A DNA stretch of 35,759 nt, taken from the NCBI GenBank assembly GCA_910574635.1, contig CAJTCG010000029.1, positions 1-35,759 of the forward strand. Reading direction: 5' to 3'. Made by a program: the position numbers and the translations under genes. The stretch's first letter is position 1. The number at the start of each line of letters is the position of its first letter. Below, one piece after another: positions 24,896 through 34,902 of the stretch. Source of the stretch: Oscillospiraceae bacterium. GTDB lineage: Bacteria; Bacillota; Clostridia; Oscillospirales; Oscillospiraceae. Under the pieces are notes generated by a model that was not told where the DNA came from, ran no database searches, and was given only the letters and a program-made list of their open reading frames with translations.

Positions 24896-25060
24896 CTGAA
24901 TATATTCCAGACGAGCAGTAACAACTCCACGGCTCTGCGGATGCAGAACCGTGGAGTTGTTAGCATTTTCGGGGCGGGGTATCCAGGCTGCGATCTGGCA
25001 GCATGGGTACCCAACGCCCCGAAAATGGAGGGGGAATCCAAGGGGGGAGACCTCCCCTCT
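24881..25060. repeat. Cluster of perfect stem-loops left of oriT
   Basis: Consecutive hairpins: GTCTGGAA/TTCCAGAC (24881-24888/24905-24912); TAACAACTCCACGG/CCGTGGAGTTGTTA (24919-24932/24949-24962) with an inner TCTGC/GCAGA and GGAT loop; CATTTTCGGGGCG/CGCCCCGAAAATG (24964-24976/25015-25027) with inner GGGTA/TACCC and GCTGC/GCAGC; and CCAAGGGG/CCCCTCTTGG near 25038-25063. No credible ORF crosses them. This and the next two features account for the gene-free stretch 24906-25334. Confidence 0.75.
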
Positions 25061-25061
25061 T

Positions 25062-25108
25062 GGCACACGACTTTCGGAGAAAGTATAGTGTGTTATACCT
25101 TTTGTCCC
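25062..25108 (+). other. oriT of the MobV/pMV158 type, nick predicted at 25092/25093
   Basis: GCACACGACTTTCGGAGAAAG is followed by TATAGTGTGTTATAC. The small hairpin ACTTTC-GGA-GAAAGT and the sequence AGTATAGTGTG|TTATAC match the known pMV158 MobM origin of transfer, where nicking occurs in TAGTGTG|TTA. The element's own MobV relaxase at 27235-28191 is the expected enzyme. By analogy the plus strand to the right of the nick would enter the recipient first, so the XRE gene lies in the leading region and has the transferred strand as its template. Confidence 0.8.
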
Positions 25109-25232
25109 GGCTGGTGCGGGAAAGGGGCGGCGCGGTCTGGCGCAGTCACTTTCCCGCACCAGGAAATCAGGCAGTGGGATGGAGCGGCAGCAATCATCCC
25201 ACTGCCTGATTTTGGGAGGGACAAAAGGTATA
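25094..25232. repeat. Three-way-junction fold abutting the oriT nick
   Basis: Outer stem P1: TATACCTTTTGTCCC (25094-25108) with GGGACAAAAGGTATA (25218-25232), 15 bp perfect. Inside, P2: CTGGTGCGGGAAAG/CTTTCCCGCACCAG (25111-25124/25149-25162), 14 bp, with an inner GCGC/GCGC hairpin. P3: AAATCAGGCAGTGGGATG/CATCCCACTGCCTGATTT (25164-25181/25195-25212), 18 bp. A single-strand origin, ssDNA promoter or transfer-related structure is plausible, as is a structured RNA. From 25233 to 25334 I see only C/G-rich sequence. Confidence 0.8.
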
Positions 25233-25334
25233 TACAGCCCCCGTCCCTCGTCCCCCGTCCCGCCGCAGCGACATCGCCAGCGGGCCGATAATCGGGCCTG
25301 CGAGCCACCCGTCTGGGCGCGAATGTAAAGCCAC

Positions 25335-26138
25335 TTACTGGCCGCTTGTATCATTCGCCTTGGGCAGATTTTCAAAAAGCGAAACCAGCCCGCGCCGGAA
25401 CTCTGCCAACTTCTCCGGGTCAGTTCCATCGTCCACTGTATGTAAAATGGCATCCGTGATTTGTTCGGGCGAGATGGAGACTAGAGGTGCCGTTTGGTCC
25501 TTTGACAATTCTGTCATCATACGCTCAACAACTTCTTTTGTTACTGCCTTTGCGGGTTCTAAATCTGAGCCAATCTCACGCTTCATTTCTCGCAGCATGG
25601 CCGTAAACGTGTTCTGGATCTTTGTCAGTTCTACTTGATGAGGCGGGACTTTAGAGAGGTTGACAGCTTGGGCTGCTTCTCGCTGTCCTGCTCCTACCAG
25701 CAGTTCGCTCATGGACGCAAAAATCTGGTTCTGCACAGCCACCCCAGCAGCAAAAGTATCGTCCAGATACTGTGCAATCATAGCAGTCAGCGTGGCGAAT
25801 CGTGGATGCTCCAGCAAGCGGTTGACCACATCCGTATCGACCCTCTGCGTGTAAAGGTTCCGTACCGACTGTGCTGAGAGGCCCAACTCACTTACGTCAT
25901 AGTTTTTGCGCTCGGGGATACTGGTCAGACCCAGCAGAAAGTCAGTGGAGACGCTGAACTCTCGTGCCAGCGCCACCAGCACATCACTGTTGATCTTCTG
26001 CGTCTGGCCCTTCTCTATGCGGCCCAGTGTAGTGGCGTTGATGCCGATTTTAGCCGCTAACTCATCCAGGGTCATATCCTCACGTTCACGAAGCCCGGTA
26101 ATGCGGCGTCCCATGGTATCCGATAACATATTTGCCAT
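25335..26138 (-). CDS. XRE-family regulator of the mobilizable element
   Basis: A 267-residue protein. Residues 8-66 are a Cro/C1 helix-turn-helix (GRRITGLREREDMTLDELAA, KIGINATTLGRIEKGQTQKI, LAREFSVSTDFLLGLTS). The remaining 200 residues are helical with no recognised catalytic motif and include MTELSKDQTAPLVSISPEQI. The ATG follows AAAGGGGTGG. It is divergent from parB-mobV and so probably controls that operon. It is also the first gene to the right of the oriT, on the strand whose template is the predicted transferred strand, which suits early expression after transfer. The C-terminal role is unknown. Confidence 0.85.
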   Translation of the reverse strand: MANMLSDTMGRRITGLREREDMTLDELAAKIGINATTLGRIEKGQTQKINSDVLVALAREFSVSTDFLLGLTSIPERKNYDVSELGLSAQSVRNLYTQRVDTDVVNRLLEHPRFATLTAMIAQYLDDTFAAGVAVQNQIFASMSELLVGAGQREAAQAVNLSKVPPHQVELTKIQNTFTAMLREMKREIGSDLEPAKAVTKEVVERMMTELSKDQTAPLVSISPEQITDAILHTVDDGTDPEKLAEFRRGLVSLFENLPKANDTSGQ

Positions 26139-26220
26139 ATATCCACCCCTTTCTGCTTATCTTACCATATATTTGCTCGATTGAATGTCGAATATTGTAA
26201 AATAACATCATAATTTGGGG

Positions 26221-26260
26221 TCAGCCAGGAAACTGCATTTTTGCAGGATTTCCTGGCTGA
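26221..26260. repeat. 12-bp perfect stem-loop between XRE and parB
   Basis: TCAGCCAGGAAA (26221-26232) pairs with TTTCCTGGCTGA (26249-26260) with CTGCA/TGCAG inside, followed by a T-run on the plus strand. It could stop plus-strand read-through, or serve as a regulator or ParB site. CATTTTTGCAGGA (26236-26248) recurs as CATTTATGCAGGA at 26275-26287. Confidence 0.6.
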
Positions 26261-26368
26261 TTTGTTTTTTCGGGCATTTATGCAGGAATTAAAGGCTATA
26301 GACGATTTTCCGGTATATTGAAATACGCAAATAACATTTGCCAAATCAATTTAGGAGGTATCAAATCA

Positions 26369-27238
26369 TTGCGTATTCCAATCAGTGAAATCAAAATCAA
26401 CCCCGGACGGCGGAAGGCCGACCCAACCCATGTCGACGAACTGTCTAAAAGCATAGCCGACGTGGGCCTGCTCAATCCAATCACAGTTGACAGCAACCAC
26501 ACCCTGATTGCCGGGCTACACCGGCTGGAAGCGGCGAAGCTGCTGGATTGGGCTGAAATCGAATGTACTGTATGCAGTATTGACAGCATCCGGGCGGAAC
26601 TGGCGGAGATCGACGAGAATGTGATCCGCAGAAGTCTGACCAACACAGAAGTGAGCAGTCTGCTTGCCCGCCGGAAGAAACTCTATGAAACTCTGCATCC
26701 AGAGACGATTGCCCGGAACCGCCCTGGCCATGTGAGCAATCACCAAAGTTCGCGCGACAATGTGTCGTGCGAACCCAAAGCGAAATCTTTTGTGGAAGAT
26801 ACCGCTGAAAAGCTGGGTGTTTCGACCAGGACTGTTGAGCGTCACCTGTATCTGGCCGAACATCTGACACCGAAAGCCAGTGAGATTCTCAAAAAAATGG
26901 ATAAGCAGCCTCCCCGGAGTGAGCTGATGAAGCTGGCCCGCTTGGAGCCGGACCGTCAGGCTGAGTGCGCCGCGCAGTTCCTGTCCAGCGAGATCAAATC
27001 GGTGAACACATATTTGAAGCAGGGAGAACCGGAAACCGCCGGGGCTGATACTCCCTCATCCTTTGACAGCTTTATGGAAAGTTCAAGTCTGATTCTTAAT
27101 GAATTTGAGCGGCTTTCCTCGCTTTTAGCGGCCAGTCCTGACTTTACTGACGAACAGACGGAAACTGCCCGGATTCAAGCCAATAAGCTGCGTGAAGCGG
27201 CGGATAGGCTTACGGCACAGCTTGAGGGTAGGCAGTGA
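26369..27238 (+). CDS. ParB/Spo0J-like nuclease-fold DNA-binding protein
   Basis: The start is TTG at 26369 because GGAGGT lies 8 bases upstream; the longer reading from 26318 includes that site. In the 289-residue product the ParB N-terminal domain begins MRIPISEIKINPGRRKADPT and has DELSKSIADVGLLNPITV, LIAGLHRLEAAKLLDW and IDENVIRRSLTNTE, covering the GxRR-like CTP-binding and partner regions. A helix-turn-helix follows (TAEKLGVSTRTVERHLYLAE), then a helical tail. There is no ParA gene nearby, so it is more likely a regulator or accessory to mobilization than a partition system. Its stop overlaps the mobV start, so the two form an operon. Confidence 0.85.
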   Translation: MRIPISEIKINPGRRKADPTHVDELSKSIADVGLLNPITVDSNHTLIAGLHRLEAAKLLDWAEIECTVCSIDSIRAELAEIDENVIRRSLTNTEVSSLLARRKKLYETLHPETIARNRPGHVSNHQSSRDNVSCEPKAKSFVEDTAEKLGVSTRTVERHLYLAEHLTPKASEILKKMDKQPPRSELMKLARLEPDRQAECAAQFLSSEIKSVNTYLKQGEPETAGADTPSSFDSFMESSSLILNEFERLSSLLAASPDFTDEQTETARIQANKLREAADRLTAQLEGRQ

Positions 27239-28191
27239 GTGCGATGCAGAAGCCGCAGTATGCCATTCTCCGCTTTGCCAAGTACAAGGGACCGGAAATC
27301 GGGCAAATTGAGGCCCATAACGAGCGAAAAAAGGAGAAATACGCCAGTAATCCCGATGTGGATGTTAGTCGCAGTCATCTCAATTACCATCTTGTCCAGC
27401 CAGAGCGGAAATACCGTGCCGAGGCTGAGAAACAGATTGCCGAGGCCGGATGCCGTACTCGAAAGGACAGCGTTCGGGTGGTCGAGGCCCTGGTGACGGC
27501 CAGCCCAGAGTTTTTCAAAGGGAAGAAAAGGGCTGAAATTCGGACATTCTTTGAAGAAGCGGTTCGTTTTATTACGAAACATCAGGATAAAAGTACGATT
27601 ATCTCCGCCGTGGTTCATATGGACGAGAAAACGCCTCATATGCACCTATCCTTTGTCCCGCTGACACCGGACAAGCGGTTGAGTGCCAAGGATATTGTCG
27701 GAAACAAGAAGAAACTGACATGGTGGCAGGATAGTTTTTGGAAACACATGGTCAGGAAGTATCCTGATCTGGAGCGGGGCGAAAGTGCCAGCGAAACTGG
27801 CAGGACACACATTCCGCCCCGTCTGTTCAAGGAGGCGGCACATCTCAACCGCCAGCGGGATATGCTGATGAAGTTGCTGGGGGAGGTCAATCCTCTCAAC
27901 GCCAAGAAGAAAAGTGCTGAGATTGAGGCCCTGCTGGAGCAGTACATCCCCGGCGTAGAGCGGATGCAGACGCAGATGCGGAAGTATGATGCCGCCTATA
28001 AAGCGCTCCAGGCTGAGAACACTGGATTGAAAAAGCAAGTCAATTCCAGCAAGGAGAGCATCAAACGCCAGTTGGAGGTGTCGCAGCAGCTTCAAGAACT
28101 GGAGGAACTGCGCCGGACAGTGGATCATATCCCACCGGAAATCCTACAAGCGTACCAAAGCGAGCATCATACAAAACAATTTGAGAGGTAA
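27235..28191 (+). CDS. mobV: MobV-family relaxase (Mob/Pre)
   Basis: The 318-residue protein opens QKPQYAILRFAKYKGPEIGQ, with HNERKKEKYASNPDVD and RSHLNYHLVQP (motif I and surrounding), and carries VVHMDEKTPHMHLSFVPL, the HxDExTPHxH metal-binding motif III of MobV relaxases. The C-terminal third is coiled coil. The enzyme nicks one strand at oriT and stays attached to the 5' end during transfer; the matching origin is at 25062-25108. It is shorter than the 400-500 residues of many MobV proteins, mostly in the C-terminal coil. GTG at 27235 overlaps the parB stop; ATG at 27244 is the alternative start. Confidence 0.92.
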   Translation: MSAMQKPQYAILRFAKYKGPEIGQIEAHNERKKEKYASNPDVDVSRSHLNYHLVQPERKYRAEAEKQIAEAGCRTRKDSVRVVEALVTASPEFFKGKKRAEIRTFFEEAVRFITKHQDKSTIISAVVHMDEKTPHMHLSFVPLTPDKRLSAKDIVGNKKKLTWWQDSFWKHMVRKYPDLERGESASETGRTHIPPRLFKEAAHLNRQRDMLMKLLGEVNPLNAKKKSAEIEALLEQYIPGVERMQTQMRKYDAAYKALQAENTGLKKQVNSSKESIKRQLEVSQQLQELEELRRTVDHIPPEILQAYQSEHHTKQFER

Positions 28192-28195
28192 TTGA

Positions 28196-30184
<1,989 letters not shown>

Positions 30185-30266
30185 CCCTCTGCGGAAATAG
30201 TTCCCTATCACCTTTTACCCTTGAACCGCAAGGGTTTTCCGATTTGTCCTTATTATGCCATAAGGG

Positions 30267-30443
30267 CATACATATGCGGTTATGGCGATTCAATCCGGGG
30301 ATGACATTAAGACGGTGCAGGAAAACCTGGGACACGCTACCGCCGCCTTAACGCTGGACGTTTACGGACATGTCACCGCCCAGATGAAACAGGCCAGCGC
30401 TGACCGGATGGAAAAGAAGATTCAGGCGGTTTCCGGCCTGTAA
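30267..30443 (+). pseudogene. Tyrosine integrase C-terminal fragment, interrupted by the mobilizable element
   Basis: From 30267 the frame reads HTYAVMAIQSGDDIKTVQEN, LGHATAALTLDVYGHVTAQM and MEKKIQAVSGL, ending at TAA 30441-30443. It contains the LGHA box and the catalytic tyrosine (DVYGHV) of a phage/Tn916-type integrase. An in-frame stop lies four codons upstream of the homology, and the large serine recombinase unit precedes it, so the gene was split at the LRHTYA codons by insertion of the mobilizable element. The 5' part is absent from the window. Confidence 0.85.
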
Positions 30444-30494
30444 ATTCCAATAAGGGAAAAAACAAGGGAAACCGCCTCTCCCAAAGCAAGGAAA

Positions 30495-30532
30495 ACACCC
30501 CTCAAAGCCTTGCAGCTCTAAGGGGTGGGTGT
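30495..30532. other. Possible attachment-site remnant after the integrase fragment
   Basis: ACACCCCT (30495-30502) and AGGGGTGGGTGT (30521-30532) flank CAAAGCCTTGCAGCTC. An imperfect inverted repeat 50-90 bases after an integrase stop is where integrative elements keep their att core. No second copy of the core was found in the window. Confidence 0.3.
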
Positions 30533-30600
30533 GGAATCCTCGGACAATCCGGATATTTTCGGCCCTCTCCAAAAGCAGTCAAAAAACCTGAACGCATCTT

Positions 30601-31679
30601 TCAAAATGGGATCATTCCTTGATGAGATGGCCCATCCTCAGCGGAAGCCACACTTTGCTCCGCCGCAAGAAAACGGTCAAAATCACTTTCATATAGTTGA
30701 TCCTGAATGATTCTATATTTTTCAAACTCAGTTTCTGCGTGCAGCTTTGCCTGTTCCGCACTGATTTTACCCGGTCCAATCAGCAGTTCGCTGTCATTGA
30801 ACTCCAGGAATCCATCCAGGCGCTTCGCCCAATCTTCCATGCTCATGGGAATTTTCCGCTCTGCCTGGAGTTCCGCGTAGTCCAGATAGAGTGTCACGAT
30901 CCGCTCCAGATAGGACATCTCTTCCTCGCTGAGATAGTTTTTGGCAACAGTCACATCTGCCTTTACAATTTTTCCATCTGGAGCGCTCTCCCAGGTGGTC
31001 AGCCCCATGTGTTCTTTCGCGGCATCTGCCCGCTCTACGACCAGTTCAGCCGCCGTGTGACGATGGACCGCATAATGCAGCTTGTTCTGTACCGTCTGGA
31101 AAAACAGCCTTGTGGTTATCGCGTTTTTGTCGTAGTCAAAGGCTGTCGCGTAGAGATCCGTGACCTTCTGATAAAACTTGCGCTTAGACAGGCGAATCTC
31201 ACGGATATACTGCAGCTGGCGCTCGAAGTATTCATCCGTGAACATATGGCCCTTTTTCAGACGTTCCTTATCCATCGTCCAGCCTTGGATCGTATAGTCT
31301 TTTACAATCTGCCCTGCCCACTTGCGGAACTGCACGGCACGCTGGTTATTCACTTTAAAACCGACCGCGATGATCATTTGGAGACTGTAATGATCCAGTT
31401 CGCGGGAAACCTGACGGCCCCCTCGGCTTGAACTGTCAAGTATTTCTTGACAGTTGCTTCCGGAAGCAGTTTGCCGTCCTCATATATGCGCTGGATATGC
31501 TGGGAAATGGTCTGCTTTGACACATCGTACAGTGCCGCCATCATCTTCTGGGTCAGCCAAATATTTTCATCTTCATATCGCATCTCAAAACTCTCTGCGC
31601 TGTCGCCTGTGGAGGCTACGAAGGTGAGATACTCAGCGGCACTGGAACGAATCGTGGCTTCGGTTTTCTTTTTTCCCAT
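30601..31679 (-). pseudogene. rhuM: RhuM-family protein, frameshifted in a G-run
   Basis: The first frame (31679 to 31415) reads GKKKTEATIRSSAAEYLTFV, YEDENIWLTQKMMAALYDVS and LLPEATVKKYLTVQAEG. The second frame picks up RQVSRELDHYSLQMIIAVGF, then NNQRAVQFRKWAGQIVKDYT to residue SHQGMIPF. Together they make one RhuM-like protein of about 350 residues, a family found on pathogenicity islands and defence-rich elements, with unknown biochemical activity. The break is a run of five Gs (reverse strand GAGGGGGCC, about 31415-31420) where six would keep the frame. GGGAG lies 9 bases before ATG 31679. It may be a true mutation, phase variation or a sequencing error. Confidence 0.8.
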
Positions 31680-31694
31680 ACAGCGCACTCCCTT

Positions 31695-31913
31695 TTACCA
31701 TTCCCGTTTGATTTCGCTTTCCTCTACCTGATACTGCCGCAGGAATTCCTGGAAATCACGGCCGTCCCGAATCAGCATCAGTTCCTCAAATTTTCCGCTG
31801 GGGTCCTTGAACCCGGCCACCTGCTCACCGGTGCAGATGCTGGAACGAATGACCGGGACTTTTCCGGCCTTGTCATAGGGCGGCGTGGTCTGCTTTTTTC
31901 GTCTACCGAACAT
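31695..31913 (-). CDS. Small hypothetical protein upstream of rhuM
   Basis: The product is about 72 residues: FGRRKKQTTPPYDKAGKVPV, IRSSICTGEQVAGFKDPSGK, FEELMLIRDGRDFQEFLRQY and QVEESEIKREW. The frame is open to GTG 31922, which overlaps the phosphatase stop codon; ATG 31913 is the first AUG. No family recognised with confidence. It sits between the phosphatase and rhuM on the same strand with 5-15 base gaps, so the three probably form one transcription unit. Confidence 0.6.
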   Translation of the reverse strand: MFGRRKKQTTPPYDKAGKVPVIRSSICTGEQVAGFKDPSGKFEELMLIRDGRDFQEFLRQYQVEESEIKREW

Positions 31914-31918
31914 TGCAG

Positions 31919-32374
31919 TCACTTCTCAGTGATAGATCGCAGAAATCCCTGGCAGCCTTCCAGCACATCCCGCCAGGTGGCGTTGAAGTCGCCTGTGTAC
32001 CAGGGATCGGCTACATCGCCGGGGCGGTCCGTGTAGTCCAGCAGCAGCTTGATTTTCCCCTCTGGGTCGCCGCCGCAGATGCGGTTCATGTTGCGGATAT
32101 TGGCCCGGTCCATGCCAACCAGGAGGTCGTATCGGGCATAGTCGGCCTTTGTGAGCTGGCGGGCCGTTTTCCCTGCACAGTTGATTCCGTGCTCCGCCAG
32201 CTTCCGGCGGGCAGGGGGATAGACGGGGCAGCCGATCTCCTCGGTACTGGTGGCGGCGGAGGCGATTTGAAATTGGTCCTCCAGCCCTGCTTTTTTCACC
32301 AGATCTTTCATTACAAATTCGCCCATCGGACTGCGACATATATTCCCGTGGCAGATGAATAAGATTTTTGTCAT
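31919..32374 (-). CDS. Low-molecular-weight protein tyrosine phosphatase
   Basis: The start at 32374 gives the canonical N-terminus TKILFICHGNICRSPMGEFV with the CX5R loop (C-H-G-N-I-C-R-S). The general-acid loop is DVADPWYTGDF near the C-terminus. The 151 residues are typical for LMW-PTP (Wzb/YwlE/Etp class), which dephosphorylates protein tyrosine or arginine. The longer frame to 32476 adds 34 residues unlike the family. AAGAGG precedes the start. It lies beside rhuM and a decaying integrase, so it is probably cargo of an element, although LMW-PTPs are also normal housekeeping genes. Confidence 0.92.
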   Translation of the reverse strand: MTKILFICHGNICRSPMGEFVMKDLVKKAGLEDQFQIASAATSTEEIGCPVYPPARRKLAEHGINCAGKTARQLTKADYARYDLLVGMDRANIRNMNRICGGDPEGKIKLLLDYTDRPGDVADPWYTGDFNATWRDVLEGCQGFLRSITEK

Positions 32375-32535
32375 AACCTGAAACCTCTTGAAAGTGTTGA
32401 TATTCCGGGCTTCGCAGGTGTTTTGCGGCATTGTCTTCCATACATTCTCTTGGCATATCCCGGCATAAAATAGCATAGCTTTGACCCCAAAAGTAGTAGG
32501 AAAGGTAGTAAATCAAGAGTGCTTATCCCGTTTTA

Positions 32536-33741
32536 CTACCCGCCGCTGGCGACCCGTTTCAGCTCCGCCTGTGCGTCCTCGAAGCCCAGGTGGGTGTAGG
32601 TGTTCAGCGTAACGCCAATATCCGAGTGTCCCATGAGGTATTGCAGCGTCTTGGGGTTCATGCCGCTCTTTGCCATGTTGGAACAGAATGTGTGCCTGCA
32701 AACGTGCGGGGTGACTTTGGGCATCTGCACCTTGTAGATGCTGTTGTATTTCTGGCAGATGTGCTTGAAGTAATGCTCCCAGTGAAGTGCCACCATCGGC
32801 TTGCCATCCTTATCCAAATACAGAAAGCCGCACCTGCCGCCGATTATCGGCTCGGTCTCGGTCTTGGGCTTTGGCCTGTTGGCAATGATGCGCTGGAAGC
32901 ACTGGTACACATCGTCCGTCATAGGGATTTCCCGCGTCCCGCTGGCAGTTTTCGTGCCCTCAATGATGTACTCCATATTCCGCTTTCGCTGAAGCTGGTG
33001 GTTGACGCTGATTTTGCGGTTCTTCATGTCCAGGTCAGCCAGGGTCAGCCCTACAAACTCCGAGATACAAAGCCCCGTCTCGAACAGGATATAAATGCCA
33101 TCATAGTACCGGGAAAAGTGCTTGTCACCCTTTACAAATTCCAGAAATGCCCGCTCCTGTTTCCTTGTGATTGCTTCCCTTGTCACACTGTCGTTGACAA
33201 CGACGGTGGCAAGCTGAAACTCAAACGGATTTTTGCGTATCAAATCATCATCCACAGCCATTTGAAACGAGGGCCGGACAACGCCCCAAATGGAGTAGAT
33301 GGAGCTGTACCCCCTGCCGTCCTACGGTAACTTGATAAGCCAGCACTTGGCATCGGGCAGCTTCACCCGGTCAATGCGCTGTCTGCCAAAGTCTCCTTTC
33401 TTAATGATGTTGAGGACAAAGTTATGGTTGGCCTCGGTGTTGTGCCGGACGCCGGTTTTCTGTGAGAGGTATTTTTTCACCAAATCCAGAACTGTCATTT
33501 CTCCGCCGCGGGGAATAATGGCGTCCTCAATGTCCCGCCGGATTTGCTTCTCCTTTTCCCGCAGGGAAAGCCCGTCTCGTTTGCCCTGGGGCGTGCTGTC
33601 CGTGGCTTCCAGCTTCCAACTGTAAACAAACTGTGGCTTGCCGGTGGTGTCGATGTATTTGTACGCATATCGTCCGTCTTTGCGTTGGCTCTCTCCGCTG
33701 CGAAGAATGCGGTTCTTGCTGTCACGTCGCTTTTCGCTCAC
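32536..33741 (-). pseudogene. int: Tn916-type tyrosine integrase with in-frame amber stop
   Basis: From 33741 the frame reads MSEKRRDSKNRILRSGESQR and the arm-type DNA-binding domain, then the core-binding domain ending DAKCWLIKLP. TAG at 33322-33324 follows, and the same frame continues DGRGYSSIYSIWGVVRPSFQ, MAVDDDLIRKNPFEFQLA, then the catalytic domain: GLCISEFVGLTLADLDMK (family consensus GLRISE; the arginine is Cys here), TPHVCRHTFCSNMAKSGMNP, YLMGHSDIGVTLNTYTHLGF with catalytic Tyr. Two defects are therefore visible: a nonsense codon at residue 140 and loss of the first catalytic Arg. The total length (about 400) is normal. It is inactive unless suppressed, and even then doubtful. Confidence 0.88.
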
Positions 33742-33764
33742 GTCTATGCTCCTTTCTGTGAAAA

Positions 33765-33808
33765 GAGCCTCGGCACGATATAATCATATTATACCATAGC
33801 TGAGGCTC
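33765..33808. terminator. Stem-loop between xis and int
   Basis: GAGCCTCGGC (33765-33774) pairs with GCTGAGGCTC (33799-33808) with one G-U pair. The loop contains TATAAT-CAT-ATTATA. It may limit read-through from xis into int, or hold the int promoter. Confidence 0.5.
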
Positions 33809-33861
33809 ATTTTCCATATCAATCTGACCGCTTTCTTGAAACTTTTCGCAAAGTGCGGCGC

Positions 33862-34068
33862 TTAAGTTGGCGACAGCTTATCCAAAAACTGCTCAAACCG
33901 CTGACGTTTGATTAGGATTTTTACGCCGTTCTGAATGACAAAGCCAGCGTCCAGGTTGCTGTTTACCAGCCTGCGCAGTTTCTTTTCGCCGATCCCGAAA
34001 TAGCGGGAGGCTTCCTCAATAGTGAGGCAGAATTTGTCCTTTACCGAAATGCCGATTTCCTCGGCCAT
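33862..34068 (-). CDS. xis: Excisionase (Tn916 Xis-like)
   Basis: The 68-residue product AEEIGISVKDKFCLTIEEAS, RYFGIGEKKLRRLVNSNLDA, GFVIQNGVKILIKRQRFEQF has the winged-helix MerR-like layout of Tn916 Xis, in which a helix-turn-helix with RYFGIG is followed by the KRQRFEQFLD wing. Xis bends DNA and drives Int toward excision. It lies directly before int on the same strand, as in Tn916. It looks intact although int is broken. Confidence 0.9.
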   Translation of the reverse strand: MAEEIGISVKDKFCLTIEEASRYFGIGEKKLRRLVNSNLDAGFVIQNGVKILIKRQRFEQFLDKLSPT

Positions 34069-34156
34069 GGTTCACCAGCCTTTCTTTGAAGTGCCCAGGC
34101 CCGCAGACAGGAGGAACAAGGAAAGAGTAAGCTGTTCCCCCAGCCGGGGCCAGTTA

Positions 34157-34306
34157 TCAGTTCACGCCGAGAATGGCGCGGATCAGTTTGTTTTCCAGAC
34201 GGCTTTTCATGTACTCGTCCAAACAGGCGTGGGGACAGCCGCTTTCGTCATAGACCGTTTGGGTACACAGCTTGTTTATGTAGCCCTTGTAGTACCGGCG
34301 CTTCAT
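34157..34306 (-). CDS. Small Tn916-module ORF (49 residues)
   Basis: ATG at 34304-34306 follows GGAGG by 8 bases; the GGAGG is part of the last codons of the sigma-like gene, whose stop is 4 bases upstream. The product KRRYYKGYINKLCTQTVYDE, SGCPHACLDEYMKSRLENKL, IRAILGVN has two cysteine clusters and matches small ORFs seen next to sigma and xis in Tn916-like elements. Function unknown; translational coupling to the sigma gene is likely. Confidence 0.65.
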   Translation of the reverse strand: MKRRYYKGYINKLCTQTVYDESGCPHACLDEYMKSRLENKLIRAILGVN

Positions 34307-34310
34307 GGCA

Positions 34311-34704
34311 CTAACCTCCTTTCCTCGCTGTCAGTTTCGTCCGCAGGACATTCAGCGATTTTGTTCTGCGCCGCTGGACAGCACTCCGGGACAATCCCAA
34401 GGCCTCACCGATCTCGCTGTCCGTCAAATCCAGCTTCCGGCAGACCGGCAAAGGCGTCAGCCACTTGTTGGCTTCTAATCGGCAGGCCGTACCCGCAGTA
34501 CGAAAACACATAGCTGTCACTGGGGTAATCGTTCGCCGAACACAGCTTGTTCATCGCTGTTTGAGGTAACCGCTCCAAGGACGTTTCCTGGCTGGCACGC
34601 CGCTTCATTTCCCGGATGTAGTCGATTGCCTCATGCTTCAATACGGTCTTGCAAAAGGCGTCAAACCTGCACCGTTCGCCATAGTCGCGGGGGTTGGGTT
34701 CCAT
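34311..34704 (-). pseudogene. Sigma-70-like factor of Tn916-type element, internal deletion
   Basis: From ATG 34704 (GGGGGTGAG upstream) the frame reads EPNPRDYGERCRFDAFCKTV, LKHEAIDYIREMKRRASQET and NKLCSANDYPSDSYVFSYCG, then GLPIRSQQVADAFAGLPE. The next expected stretch (about 10 residues) is missing, and a different frame continues KLDLTDSEIGEALGLSRSAV and QRRRTKSLNVLRTK, the region 4 helix-turn-helix. A deletion with frameshift near 34445 separates region 2-like and region 4 parts. Related sigma-like proteins help regulate the element's transfer genes. This copy is presumably non-functional. Confidence 0.75.
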
Positions 34705-34902
34705 CTTCTCACCCCCTTTCGCTGGGGGATGGTGGTGGTACTTTCCCTCTCCGCTAACAGAGCGTTCGGCGGCACAGGTTTTGCGCACAAAACCGCTTTC
34801 CGCAGAGAAAAAAGCAAAGAAAAATTTCCGGGCCGTAGGGAACGACAAAAATTGCCCGGCAGATTACAGACCCACCGGGCGAGTTGCACAGTATAATTTA
34901 CT

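Noticed and set aside
24788..25453. Open frames of 167 and 196 codons crossing the hairpin region
   Set aside because: They translate the self-complementary stems on opposite strands and show no protein-like pattern; the stems explain the openness.
26369..27238. ParB as part of a chromosomal or plasmid partition system
   Set aside because: There is no ParA and no cluster of parS-like repeats; the operon context is mobilization.
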